Below are positions 46,612 to 59,395 of a DNA stretch of 64,000 nt, in pieces (the first letter of the stretch is position 1; every line of letters starts with the position of its first letter). The notes beneath the pieces are model-generated. The model made no database searches. It saw nothing but the letters and a program-made list of their open reading frames with translations, and was not told the origin of the DNA. The DNA is taken from NCBI GenBank assembly GCA_018350325.1, contig JAEVLN010000008.1:496001-560000 (forward strand), in the 5' to 3' direction. This stretch comes from Globodera rostochiensis (lineage: Eukaryota > Nematoda > Chromadorea > Rhabditida > Heteroderidae). The position numbers were made by a program, and so were the translations under genes.

Positions 46612-48312
46612 CATCAAAATGGCACACATTTAATTAAGCAATTAATCAATCAGTGCTTGGTAAATAAAATTCAGAGTTTTATAATTTATCAAAAAACTGA
46701 ATTTTCTTTAAACACTTTTGGGTCGAATATTTGTGATGGAAAATTGATGAAAAAGTTTCCAAGGTAACAAAAACTGTTTGTTTGAATCCGAGTCTTACTA
46801 AGCACTGTAACCAATTTGTAAACAGTGTAAATGTAAAGCCACCGTTAATTCCATTTGATGATTGATCAGTCCATGGAATCTGATTTATGTTCAGTAGCAG
46901 AAGTTTGTGATATTGAACGAAAGTTGAACTTAACAGAAAACCAAAAGAAAATGGAATATAAATGTGTCTTAAATTTAAAAAATGTGTCTAAATAGCATTC
47001 AGTTTTTATTTGCTGACTCATTCAAACTTCCGTTACTTAATTTTTTTTTTGGATAAATTGAAAGAAAATGTCTCAAGCATTTTCAGACATAAATCACCAA
47101 AATCGACAAAGCCTTTTCTCATATTGTTACAATTTGATATATTCCGTGTAAAATGATCGAATATTTTCGTTGTTAGGAAAAAGGTCCAATTCCCCCCCCC
47201 CTCCCACCCCGGCCATAAGCCAACAAACGACCGACCGATTGTTACCCCAAATGCAATAAAACCCATCCCCTCACACCGGTTCTTCGAGAGCTTCGAGCTT
47301 TTCACAACTTTTACTTATGCCCAACATTTTGTGTTGTGCAACGCGCCAAACAAACTTATATTTGAATAAAATTGATATTATTATTATTAATTTATATTGG
47401 CCATATTTTTAATGAAGCCGTTGAATTCAGTGCCATAAAATTTGAAAAATAATCCAAAGCTAAATCGTTAATCGAAAGCTCTTATTGAGTGGGGATTTTC
47501 AAGCTAAGAGCATCCAGAAGATACTTGATCATCGTAAGTTCCTTGTCTCGAGCAGTTCAACTCCTTGGACAGATAACAAATTTGTATTTTCATAGTAATA
47601 TATAAAATAATGCATTTTAATTATTTCCATGTATTTTTTATGTACAAAAATAGATTATTTCATCAGTGAGCCAAAATTGATTTTTACGACTATTTATATA
47701 TACGATCCTAGCTTTCCAATTTGCTTATTTTATTCATTTCGATTATTCAAAAAATGCCGGCCAAAGCTAAATTCGATTTTTCAATTTCAAAAAATTCCCC
47801 CTAAAAATCGACGTTTTTTCTGACTAAAAATGAACCAAATGTCGGAAATAAAAATGATTTGTTCGCGGAACTTTGGCATAAAGATAAAGAGGAGGGGGGC
47901 GACTGCCCAAAGGGTCTCGTGAAAGTATTCGTTTTGTTGGCCCAAGAATTGGACATGCCGTAGTAAAGACCAGGCTGATCAGTGAAGGTATTGTGCCTAA
48001 ATTTGCATACGAAAATGGCACTGACCACGTACGTGCCGTAGTAAAGACCGAGCTGATCGATGATGACGCTGAACATATTCTCGGGAGAATGGGACAAACT
48101 GTTGCAAAGACGGAGCAGTCCGATAATGGTATTTGATCATAAATTAAAAGCAACGGAAAGACGGTACCAAAGTGATTGTCAATTAGAAAATGATCATTTG
48201 TCAGATGAGTTGGGCAAAGATTGTTCTGAGGATTCGGAAGCTGAACAGCTTGATGAAGACGGATGATGGGCAATTGGAAGGGCTATTAACATCCGCTAAT
48301 AAGAAGGAAAAA
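46612..48312. other. Intergenic with degraded coding-like DNA at the right end
   Basis: Mostly AT-rich. Between 47930 and 48120 the plus strand holds repeated GCCGTAGTAAAGACC units (coding A-V-V-K-T) in an open frame, and between 48200 and 48312 an open stretch ends in a GTATGC donor-like site that would join in phase to the block at 48427. Confidence 0.5.
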
Positions 48313-48461
48313 GGTATGCAAATAGCCCAAGTCTAAGCCGAATTGGTACCGAAACTAGTAAGTGGGATTTTGGAAGGAAATGTCAATAAATTCAAATCAT
48401 ATGGGTCAATTAACTTTTTTAGGCATTAAAATTGAGCGGGATGAACAAGCCAAATGGGAAA
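48313..48461 (+). repeat. Exon-like block, inverted copy of 36751-36895
   Basis: Shares about 145 bases with 36751-36895. It includes a TTTTTTAG acceptor at 48414-48421 and the frame GIKIERDEQAKWE. An upstream open stretch ending KKEK|G at 48311 is phase-compatible, so this may be the better preserved copy of a small gene or gene remnant. Confidence 0.75.
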
Positions 48462-48695
48462 ATATTATAATTTATAACAAATTCGAATTAAATTAAGAAA
48501 CTAAAACAGATCGACATGAAAAAAATGAAAAAGTGGGAAAAATTCGCTTCCGGTACGAAGCACTCGCTTCAAAACTCCCCACAGCAAAAAAGTCAAAGAA
48601 AGTAAAAAATTAATTTATTTCCATTTACAAAAACACACAAAATGAAATGTATTCTGTCAGGACACTCCCATATATGTATCAACATCATCCATCGA

Positions 48696-51152
48696 TCATC
48701 CAGGTTCGCGCGAGTGAATGATGTTTAGCACCTGGCCGATCAGCGCATGGTCCAATTCAGAGAATTGCGTTATTCCGCCGTTTGAAGCATCTCCACCGTC
48801 CCCAGTCATCGTAGTGTTTTGACTCACGGACCTTTTTTTGTAATTTAAAGTGCATTTTGATTTTCAAAGTAATAATTCCACCCACAACCTTTGCGAGATG
48901 TTCGACCTCTCTCCGCCTTTGCATTCGCTGTTCGGTTCAGCAACAATTTCCATCCTTTCACTTCCATCCCATCTGCTCATCTCGCCGAAATCATCAGCTC
49001 CCTTAATTCCATCCCCCGCTTTCTCTTCACCATTCATTTTTGTGTTCTCTCCGCTCGTTCGTCCCTTTTTTTGTGGCGCAATTCGTCTTGGCCGTCTCGC
49101 GGACGATAAATTGCAGTACACACGACGGGTTGACAAAAGTTTTGGAGATATCATCGACGGTGTCCCAGTGGAACGAGAAGGCGTTTTTGAACACGATTCA
49201 ACATCGGCAAAATGGCAATGCTAAAAGGTCGCGCGAATGGACTGACCAGTTTCCACCACCACACCACCACCTTATTAATCGGAGTTCTGTTGCGCTTTTT
49301 TGTTGGAGGAGTTTTTTGACCGGAGGGAGGAGTTCGGAATTGGACACGGCCATGTTCAAGCACTTGCAAAGAGGAAGTGGGAGAAGAACAGTCTGACAAT
49401 GTCAAAATGATTGAACAAATTCCTCCTATTATTTTCAGCCTGCAATTAACACACCGTCACACTTCTGTGGAGTTCGATTCGGCTGATTGTTCGGTTGGAT
49501 GAGATGCGTTAAGCTGTCCCCGAATCGCATCGGAGTGCCACTTACGATTGTTGCATTTCCTTCGACAACGGAACGTTCGGGCGATAATGTTTTCGATGGA
49601 GAAGCAACAAAATTCGGCGATGCTGCGGCTTCGTCGTCCGTGTCGATGATCACCCGTCGTTCCGTTCTTTCAGTGTAAATGCGGCATTCTTCGTCATTTG
49701 ACCTTCGGAATTTTCAGAAATCCCCAAAACACGTGGGAAGCGGTTTATAGACACCTTATTGTCGATGGCGGCGACGAAGCCCTTTGCCGTTTTCTCCCGC
49801 AACCAGCGGCCGTCTCAACAGTGCTGCCACCAACGACAGTGTGTGCTGTTGCTGCTGCTTGAACAGCACCATATTCTCGTCGTGGTAAACAACGACGGGC
49901 GCTGACTTCGTCCTCCTCGTGAGTTGGGCCCGCAACAACAGCTGAGGAAGAAGGAGAACACTCCATGCTATGAGCTCTCTCCTCAAGGCCGCCATGTCTG
50001 TCACCACATTCGTTGTGCCACCCGCAGGTGATTTCCAACTGTTGGTGGTGCCGAACATCCTCCTCAGATAAACGAATTGAAAAGAGGAGAGGGGGGGGGG
50101 CAGGGACAAATGTAAAATCATTGGTAACATTTTTTTTGTGTGGATAAAATTATTCTATTTTACGAATTTGTTTATTTTAAATTGCAAATAAAAATGTTGT
50201 AACAAAAATGCCATTGTCTCACCTCAGCATCGACAAAATTCACTGAATCTGAAGGATCTTGAACGTCGTTATCATTACACTTGGACAAATCCGTTGTCCC
50301 ATTGCCGGCGGGGGTGGAATTTGTTTGCATTTCTGTCGATTCCTTCTCCATTTGACTGTCAGACTGTTTTTAACGCCAAACAATTCAACATTATTTGAAT
50401 AAAAACTTTACCCAACACCCAATGTCCAGTTCGTTTCCCAATTCACGCTCAAAACCATCCAAATATTGGCACAACAAATCTGCGTAATTCCCACTCTCGG
50501 TAATGCTTTCCGGCAATGTTTCGACCACCTAAACTTTTCACAAAAACACATATAGAGGCAACTTGATTTTTTAAATTTCATTCTTTCCAAAAAAAAACAT
50601 CAAAAAGATTTCCGAAAAATTAGTGTCAGGCAGCGGCATTATTCACCGTTTGTTCCAGCGTCTCCAACGACATTTGCAAGTTGGCCGCATTGGCCAAATG
50701 TTCGGGTGCCAACGTTCGACGGAGCCGGTCGCTAATGGAAAGTGGCGGTTGGACGGCGGCCGCCCGTCGACGGGAGGGCCTTCGCTGTTCCGTGCCGGGA
50801 GACGCATTTTGTTGGGTGCCATCCGAGACGAAATATCGCCCTAAAATTCGAAGTTTCATTAAAATTAGACAGTCTGAGAAACGGGAACAGTCAAAATGAT
50901 TCAAAAATCAACCAAAATTGATAAAGAAATTTGTTTTTTTGGGAGATTCTGTTCTTTTTTTCAGAAATTCAGCGCATTTTTGTATCGCCCCGACTCGCAG
51001 CAACCAAAATTTGTCCTGATTTATTCATAAATTCTGACTTTCTTTATTTAAAAAAATAACCTTGAACTGCATGCAAATCTTTTTGCTTCTCAAGCGAAGT
51101 CCCTTGCTTTTCGTCCTTTTTGTTCAGTAGAAAAATGCGCACTTTACGAGGC
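48696..51152 (-). CDS. Unrecognised Ser/Thr-rich, probably nuclear protein (at least 551 aa; 5' end unresolved)
   Basis: Exons, 5' to 3': 51061-51152, 50647-50840, 50412-50528, 50223-50363, 49755-50062, 49455-49666, 49271-49392, 48889-49220, 48696-48831. All phases agree and all donors are GT. The product starts (as seen) with PRKVRIFLLNKKDEK, has an Arg/Ala-rich segment (RRPSRRRAAAVQPP), helices (LANAANLQMSLETLEQTV; ADLLCQYLDGFERELGNELD), then long low-complexity regions with basic clusters (GRKRQRASSPPS; QKTPPTKKRNRTPINK), and ends DHALIGQVLNIIHSREPG. Basic, Ser/Pro-rich composition suggests a nuclear or chromatin-linked protein, which is a guess. The first visible exon starts in phase 2; candidate upstream exons lie at 51210-51550 but several frames are open there. 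Confidence 0.65.
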
Positions 51153-52569
51153 CTAAAATGTCAAAATTAAGTAGCCATAACACATTTAGTATAATTATTA
51201 ATTAAATATGCATTTAAAATACAATTTGGCAAATCCATCTGACAAATGAGAGAGTTGTGTACCCGGAATGTCCAATCCGGCCGCGTGGGGAAGAGCCCTT
51301 TCCCTTCTCCGTTCTCAGCAATCGCCGAACTTTTGTCGCGGGCGGTGGGGCGGCAGCGAATTTGCGGCCGTAAAGCGTTTGTTGTTGCGGGCAAAAGCGC
51401 ATCCCGCCGCTCCATCGGCTCAATTCGGCGCTGTACTCGCTGACCATCCGGTGAAAGCGGTGAAGAAAATCGACGAAAAAGGACGGAATCGGTTGGGCAG
51501 TCGCCGAGAAAGGAGGCGTTGGGCAATGGCAAAGACTGCCCTAAATTTTAGCGTATGACTTGGCCATATCGAGAAAAAACGGAGCCAAAGGAAACATCAT
51601 TTTTTTGCGTTCCCCCCTCCCCCTAAAATTTTTTCTGCTGATACGGCCTGATTTCAAATCATAAATTTTTTAACCCCCACCGATTTTTCTGCTACTATAT
51701 AATATTCCCATTACTACCCTTATGTTTTAGCAAGTATATTGTTTACCTCAAAATTGTTGCAAGAATACATTTTGTTTGAACGGTTGTTGTCGTCTAAATG
51801 AAAGCCTGAAACTTCCATAAAATCTAGAATGAGCAAATTACATAGTAATTACTAATTAGTAATTAGTATAAACCGGATTTTCAAGTTTTAACACGTTTTT
51901 GCGGATAGGTATGTTTATGGAAAATAAGACTAACAGGGGAAAAGGAGGAATTGTAAATTGGTCACATATCTGCTTGAAATCAGAGAAGACATTTTCGTAT
52001 TCAATAAATTTATAGTATTCACCCAAAAAATTTATAAATTAAATAATTTCTTGTCTTTTAGGTCGAATAAAACTACATATTTATCATTTAAAATATTTAT
52101 TTAGAAAGGATTTAATTTCAAAACAAAAAAAACAAATTAAGCTGGCCACTCATTGGCAGCCCCAACATTATGTATTTTTATGCACATTTTGCACATTTTT
52201 ATCTCTCACATTTTGTCCATTCATTCATTTTTTTACTTCCTTTCCCCAGTCAACAACAATTCGGCGGTTATTTGCATCATTAATTGATTTTCCGTTGGTT
52301 GCACATTTACGAAATCTCTCCGTTAATTTTTAATTTCAATTTAATTTAAATAAAATAACACCAAAACATTATTTTTAATTTTAGTTTGGTCATATGTACA
52401 TATTGTAGTTGAGGGCACACACACACTTTATCTGAGAGTTTAACATTTATTTCTGGATCCTACCCATGAGTAGATGGATTTATTACACCCCGAATCCGTG
52501 ACACTAATTAGTTAGTTATGCTTATGTTTATTTAGTAGAGAAAATTCGTTAAATTTGGAATTTTTTGTT
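51153..52569. other. Upstream region of two divergent genes
   Basis: 51210-51550 is GC-rich with open frames on both strands and probably includes the first exon(s) of the minus-strand gene. From 51550 to 52569 the DNA is AT-rich with nothing recognised. Confidence 0.5.
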
Positions 52570-55143
52570 ATGGCAAGTTGGTGTGCGGATCATCTCAGAG
52601 ATACAAATGTAATTTTTTATTGGATGGCTTGTCTTCAAAAAATTAAAATTTAAAGGCTTGGTCCTTGGAGGGTTTGCCATTGAGCGTGAATAGTGACGAG
52701 GCTGCGAAAATGTTCGATTCGGCAGTAAGACAGCTTGTCTCTTGGACAGATTGTGACCAATTGGGTGGAATTAGTGGCACCATGGAACGGATGATGAATG
52801 CCGAACCTGAATTTTGTAAATTATTAATGATATAACAATCATTTTCTCAGGCCGCTCAAATAAGAATACTTCCAGTACTTTTTGAACTGAAAACAAATTA
52901 ACAATTTTGGCGTTTAAACAATTAATTAACGGATTAGCGCATATTGACTAGTCCAAATTTTGACTTTATTTTTATTTGAACTTTTGTTTGAAGTGATGGG
53001 ACGTGTTTTTACACTTGGATTGGACGCAATTGGAACGGGAAAATCAGTTCGAAAGCATCCAAATTATAAAGCGGAATTGGACGTATTGCTTGCCGATTCG
53101 GCAAATTTGGGCACAATTCGCGAGCAACGGCATGCCAAAGCCGTTCATTTCTTTGCTAATGGGTGGGACTAAAATATTTTTTTTATTAATAAATTTATTT
53201 AAACGTATTATATAAGGGTATATATTATATAAGATTGCATTTAATAGGGAGATGCAAAGCGCGTGTATTGAATGGGAGAAGATATTGGCTGAATTTCCGA
53301 ATGATTTGTTGGCCCTTAAGTTTTCCAATGATGCGGTAAAATCTTTTTATACTTTTAATTTTCATAAATACTATATTCTCTATACTATGTACATAGATAG
53401 ATATATTAATATTTTAGTACTTTTTCACTGGTGATTTCTTTGGTATGTTTTTTATTTAATGTTTAAAAATCCTTATTTATACATACTATTTTTAAGGCAA
53501 AAGAGATAATGTTGCGCGTGTGATTGAAAAATGGGACAAAAATGCTCCTTGCTACAGGTCGCTTTACTTATACTGTATTGGATTTATAATTATTTAATTT
53601 AATCCAAATTACTTAGTCCAATTCATTAATTTTTTGGCATAAAATTCTCAAAAGGCGATTTGATTTTATGTTTAACTGAAAATATCATTTATTCGAAGTT
53701 ATTTGCACGGAATGTATGCTTTTGGCCTGGAAGAGTGCGAGCAGTACACGGAGGCAGAGCATCACGCACGTCTTGCGCTTCAGTTGCAGCCAATGGACTG
53801 CTGGGCAACGCACGCACTCGCGCACTGTCATGAAATGAGAAACAATTTTACGGACGGACTCAAATTTATGGAGTCCACGGAGAACAATTGGGCGGTAAAA
53901 GTGCAAAATGTTGTTAATAAATTTTTTTAATTTTTTAAGCCAGGGAATTTGATCGCTTGTCACAATTATTGGTAAATTTTAAATTAAATAAATTATTATT
54001 GAATATTTAAAGCGCTGTATGTAAATTTAGGCATGTTGCCCTGTTCTATATCGAGAAAGGCGATTTTGAAACTGCCCTCGCAATTTGTGATCGGTTGGAT
54101 AACAAAATTTTATAAAAATCAAACAAAATATTCATTAATCATTCTCCCAGCGAGGTACTCGACCGTACCATTTCTGGTAACACCGTGTTGAACATGACGG
54201 ACGCCGCTTCGTTGTTGACTCGGCTTGAGTTGGAAGGCGTTCGCGTTGGCCACGAACGATGGGAGGCATTGGTCAGGAACGCCGAGCGGCACATTGACGA
54301 TCAGTTGTTGGCATTTAACGATGCGCACATTGCGCTGGTGCTGAACCGTTCTGAACAAAATGAAAAGCACAAGGAATTAGCCATAACACACATGCAGAAC
54401 ATGCAACACGTTGCCAGGCATATTTTGACGTTTCAATTGTTCTCGAGAGGTCTAATCTTCCAATGTTCTGTGTAATTCGTTAGATCCATGCCAAAATTTT
54501 GTGACTTCCGGATTCCTGAATATGCCATCTCTACTTTTGTGGAAATTGGAAAAACATAAGCTTTTTCCTACCCGATCGATTGACTATCCCTAATTTCTCG
54601 GTTAGGTTTGGATTTACCGGAGAGTGACTTGGAAGGACTGGTGGTGGCCATTAATTATTTCACTAAATATATTTAATTTTTATTTATTAAAACGCTTTTG
54701 CTTTATCATTTGATCTAAATTTAGCTTTGGCTGTGGCGACACTGCGCGGATCATTCGTCTGCTCGGCACGGCGGTGTGTGAGGCCATTGCCGCCTTTGAA
54801 GCGGGGCAATACGCGCGCGCTTTTGACCTGCTTTATCCAATCCGAACGCAATTATACAAAATTAGTGGAAGCAAAGCGCAGGTAAAGCATTTTAATTAAT
54901 AAGTTTATTTTTTGATAAATTAGCGAGACGTTTTCACGCAAATTCTTCTCCACGCAGCATTTTGTGCGCGAGACAGTGAAAGACGGTCCAAAGCATTGTG
55001 AATTTTGATTTACCTTTTTAAAATATATTATTTATTTTATCATTTTTAGTACAATTATTGAGGAAAGGGACAAACTGAGGCCGAATTCGGCGGTCGTTGA
55101 ACGATTGTTGCAAAAACATAAACTTACAGCCCATAAAAATTGA
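52570..55143 (+). CDS. ttc38: Tetratricopeptide repeat protein 38 homologue (13 exons, 492 aa)
   Basis: Exons: 52570-52608, 52656-52815, 52994-53162, 53248-53335, 53418-53442, 53497-53557, 53699-53894, 53940-53971, 54031-54093, 54151-54471, 54725-54881, 54924-54997, 55050-55143. The chain follows the animal TTC38 protein from end to end: GLPLSVNSDEAAKMFDSAV, FANGEMQSACIEWEKIL, FPNDLLALKFSNDAYF, SYLHGMYAFGLEECEQYTEA, ACHNYWHVALFYIEKGDFE, QLLAFNDAHIALV, RDVFTQILLHAAF, RPNSAVVERLL. Length is close to human (469). The molecular function is poorly known; TPR folds mediate protein contacts. The link from 54471 to 54725 is the phase-correct choice; an attractive open stretch at 54606-54641 (GLDLPESDLEGL) could not be joined in phase. 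Confidence 0.9.
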
Positions 55144-55553
55144 TAAAATTGTCATTTTTGAAGTTTGTTTCACAACTAATTAAAGCAATTTATTTCTGAA
55201 TTCACTTTAATTCAAAAGCAATTTATTGGGATAATTTCATTAATTGGATTATGTCAATATTTCTTGCATAAGCTTTATCACTCAGCGCACGTAATTATTA
55301 TTATTATCGTCTTTATGTCGTCGGATGAATGGTTTAATTTGTTCCTGAATAAATTGTTTTGCAATGATGACCCAATTCTTTAGCCCTTTCTTCGCGCATA
55401 ATCGAAAAAGTTCAGCCAAAATTTATTATGTTTTAATTAGAGGCCGGTCGAGACGAGAATCTCGTCTCGAGATCTCGCTCGAAGCTCAAGTCCGGGCTCT
55501 AGTTTTAATACTTTTGGGAGTCAACAAAATTAATTATATTGGTAATTGCAGCA
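55144..55553. other. Intergenic with a palindrome upstream of collagen 2
   Basis: AT-rich apart from 55446-55480, where GAGACGAGAATCTCGTCTC forms a short palindrome followed by GAGATCTCGCTCG. It may be a foldback relic or a regulatory element about 75-110 bases upstream of the start codon. Confidence 0.45.
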
Positions 55554-56835
55554 ATGACTGACCATCGTTCTGTCCTCGTTATTTCGTCTGTTATTTCTTC
55601 GTCGACTTTTGCTTTTTTGGTAATTATGTTGCCGTTGATGTTCATCAATGTCCAACAACGGAAGAGCTTTATGCTACAGTCCGTCAATTTATGCCGAGTA
55701 ACAAATTATTTGTTTTAAATCTAAAGAATATTTACCTTATTTAAAAAGCAAAAAGTTGCAAAACTTTAGTCCGAGATTCTTGACATACGAAAACGACAAG
55801 CCAAGGAGTTTCAATCAGAAAGTTTGGTGTTAAAAGGACGGCGATTGCCCCGTGGCGGCTACGCTGGGTACCAATCCCAACCAATCTCGGCACTTTTTTA
55901 CAATTCATGTTAATAAATTTTAATTCAAAAAGGGCATTGTTATTTTCAGGTTGTAGTTGCAAACAAGGCCCTCCAGGGCTTCCTGGGAAACGGGCTCTTC
56001 CGGGCAAAAATGGAAGGCCGGGCGAGCTCGGCATGTTGGGTCGTGATGGGAAAGCGGGAGCCTATTTAAATGCTCAACAAATAGCTGAAGAATCTTGCCA
56101 ACTTTGTCCCCCGTCTGTGCGCGGGCCTCCCGGGACCCCAGGACTGAAAGGACCACTCGGACCGGCTGGGTAAGCAAATGTTTAATATATGTAAATGTTC
56201 TTTTTAGTGCATCGGGACTGCCTGGTATTCCAGGAATTTCGGGTGAAAAAGGCATTCGAGGACCGGTCGGGTCAAACGGAAAGTCGGGAAATGCTGGCCC
56301 CCAGGGACCGATCGGAGACCCAGGCAAAATGAATTATTTTTGAATCTTTATTTTTAAATAAATTTGCAGGACGGACCATCTTTTCTGCATCGCCAGGAAA
56401 GTCAGGACCATCCGGTGAAACGAAACTTTTTAGATTTAAATATAAAAAACAAATAAATATTAAAAGGGTTGCCTGGCCCGAGGGGTGCCCCAGGCAGTGC
56501 CGGTTTTGATGGGCAATCAGGAGAACGTGGTCTAAAGGGCCCAAGAGGATACCAAGGAGGTTTAATTTGTGTGAATTTTTTAAAAAATTCCTTGAACTCC
56601 AGAACGAGGACCGCCAGGCCCGCCTGGCCAGCTTGGTCCTCGAGGTCCAACAGGTTTATTCGGCACTTCGGGCGAAACAAAGTTGACCAATTCGAAAATG
56701 CCATCACAAACCCCCAAGCAAAAAGCTAAAGTCACCACGATTGGCACGGAGGCTCCTCTGCGAATTTACGCGTCAAAAACGTTCAAATCACAGAATCGTG
56801 GGACTCCGTATTTGAGGAGACGGGACAGAACTTGA
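55554..56835 (+). CDS. Cuticle collagen 2 (7 exons, 329 aa)
   Basis: Exons: 55554-55697, 55770-55908, 55950-56169, 56208-56323, 56370-56414, 56467-56559, 56603-56835. A signal anchor (VLVISSVISSSTFAFLVIML) is followed by a basic site (LDIRKRQAKE), a Cys triplet (NSCCSCKQGPPG) and interrupted Gly-X-Y blocks, with a Cys-containing break (ESCQLCPPSVRG). Unlike the first collagen, the C-terminal region after the triple helix is a Lys/Arg/Thr-rich tail of about 60 residues with no Cys, ending YLRRRDRT. It is secreted for cuticle assembly. Intron 4 (56324-56369) starts GC: donor CCAG|GCAAAA is the only one that restores the frame. Confidence 0.9.
56324..56369 (+). other. GC-AG intron in collagen 2
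   Basis: Donor CAG|GCAAAA, phase 1; no GT exists in the surrounding 50 bases that keeps the reading frame. Confidence 0.8.
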
Positions 56836-59395
56836 ATTCCGTTGGGAAGGAATGCGGACGGCCAAAAGTTCGACATTTTTTGCAAACAGATATTGTAATG
56901 GATATAAAATGTCAATAAATTGCATTTTAATTTGAATACCTATACTTACTATATATAATCATAAAAATACTAATTTAGGTACATTAGTACTTACAAATTG
57001 TGAATTATAAAACAAATATTACATTAATTTTTTTAATTTATTAGCTTTTAAAAGTCCTAACCTGGGACTGGGGGAGCAGAAAAACCGGGACCAATATATT
57101 TCGGTATTTCTATTTTATATGGGAATCACAAAACCGATTAATTCATATACATATCATTCGAGTTCCCTAGCCGCGCTGAGCACGAATTCAAAAAAATTCG
57201 TTGTCGGGAAGCACTAAGAAGAAAGTAAAATTGCAAAATTTGAAAAGCTATATCAAAGTGAAGAGCAAAACCGGAAAATCCCGTCCCGGTACCGTTCCCG
57301 TGCCACCCTACATATAATGCTTATCAATGAATGCTTATGTATTCACATGGTCTTTTTATCTTTATCACCTCGCCACTTATAACAAATTTCAACCATTCTT
57401 TTGGGCCAATAATTTGTGGCCTCTTCATCCGTGCCCTTAACCCCCGGTCCCCTCCCCAACACCCTCAAGCCACAATGCCATGTCCCTACTCCCTTCCCCA
57501 TTCCTTCCTTCCTCCCATGGCACTTTTTGCCAAGGCAAAAGAGAATAAATTTTGCCTCCGGCAACTGTCCCGCACATTTGTACAAATTTCCGCCACTGAT
57601 TGATTCCCTCGGGGCACTTTCGACCAATTTAACAAATGCGCCAAAGGGCCAACCAAAAGTATTCTCAGTCATATAAATGGAGTTGACAATTTGCATAAAT
57701 AGACTGGATGGCAGCAAAGTGCGACTAACTCAAGAAACCTGACAATTGATCCCAGAATGTGATCGAACCTTGTCGAAACTTTTGCCTAAATTAAAAGAAA
57801 AATTGATTTTCCATAATTTCAATGATTTATAGACATTCTAATCTTTCAATTTTTAAAAATCTCATTTGCAACTTTAAGCTCATCGATTTGCTTTACGTAT
57901 AAATTCATCGCATGACATTCCAACTTACATCGCACCTTTTCAGCGACATTTATTATCGTTTCGTGCTTTCATTTCGCTCGAGCGAACATTTCCAAATCTG
58001 TTTTTAATGAACACTTTCTCTACACTTATTACATAATTAGTGGCACTGATTCTCTCAATTGAAAAAAATGTTGGGCAATAAAAAATGGCCAAAGTCGGAA
58101 ACGGGAACATTGACGCATTTAAAGATGAGCGGGCATAAATTAAAAAAGCAAAAAATGGTACCAAAAGCGAAATTTAAAGCCCCTCCCCCCCACGAAACGA
58201 ATGCCATGCTTGCTCTAAATGCCAAACTTATCTCGCGCGAGCCAATCGACACCTTTTTGGCCTACTTGAAAGCAATTGCCTATAGAATGACAGATCCAAT
58301 TAAATGAAAAATTTAAAAAGTTTTTTTAATCTGTGCCATTCATGGCACTTCGTGACTTAATGTGCCAACCCTTAAATATTGCTTCCTGAATATCAAACGG
58401 ATTATTTAATCGGCTCATATTTTTTCTTAAATTTCATTTTTTTTTTGCCCACCCATCTCCCCGTGACGTTTTATGCCAACAACGTTAGATTATCTTTTCA
58501 CATCGACGGGCTTTGCGCCCCGTCCAATTCCTTCCACCCGCCGCCGGCAGTCAGTCACTTTGCCCTCCGGCTGCTGATGAGAGCACCTTTGGGTCAATAT
58601 ATTGCGGCAATTAGTGGGCATAGTTAGCTGAACAGAATAGCCCCCGGGGGGACGCTTATTGGCACTGTTTTGATGAAACCTCACGCGTTCTTTGTAAAAC
58701 TTGTTAAATCTGTAGCAATAAAAGAAAGGTCTCTTTAAATTAATTGCTACATTTTGAAAGGTTAGATTTTCTTTTCAATGCACAAAAGTCCGAATTTCAA
58801 TGCAATGCTCGGACGTTAGCCCCCAACCGTTTTCACTTTTTAAATCGCAGTTTATTTTCTGTTGTTGTACCTTAATTTTTGACTGATCACTCTGGTCATC
58901 GATGAATGAGTGCCTTCGCCCAAGCGAAACGCGCCGTTTGAACGAAGCAAATGCAACTCGTGCACATAGACGGCGATGTTGATTTGGTTGGTTGGTAAAA
59001 GAAATTTGCCCAAAATCGGTAAAACTTTTTGTATATTTTTATGTTTACATTGCCATAAAAATGCCAAAATATGCAAAAAGAAACAGGTTTTTGTTTGCTG
59101 ACAAAACGCCTTTTACCCTCCCTCATTAAGACTATTCACAACATTTCCATTCTGCCAGCCGACCAATGTGCCACTGAAGAACAGAGGGTGCTTTTTCCGA
59201 GCAATTTCATATAAAATTCAAATTTTTAGACAGCTAAGTGTTGTTGCGGAACCGGTAAAAGTATTACAACGGCACTTTGTTTCTTATTTATTTGATAAAA
59301 AAGGATTCTTCTACGACTTCACTCAACAAAAGTGCCTCGTCTCGGTGTTCCCCATAAATAAATTAAATAAAAATTTAAAAAATAAATTTATTAAG
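56836..59395. other. Intergenic
   Basis: Contains a CCCGG-rich degenerate repeat (57060-57310, ending GTGCCACCCTA) like those at 19.2 and 30.4 kb, and AT-rich DNA. Between 59100 and 59340 short open stretches (…ILPADQCATEEQRV.., ..FYDFTQQKCL..) may be N-terminal exons of the GPCR that follows, but I could not fix their joins. Confidence 0.5.

Noticed and set aside
54606..54641. Extra TTC38 exon coding GLDLPESDLEGL
   Set aside because: It cannot be joined to the next exon in phase with any GT or GC donor; the model skipping it is phase-correct.
57060..57312. CCCGG-rich segment ending GTGCCACCCTA as a complete mobile element
   Set aside because: No matching left end or target duplication was found; probably a degraded copy.
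58059..58307. 82-codon lysine-rich open frame
   Set aside because: No start context, splice partners or family; treated as chance.
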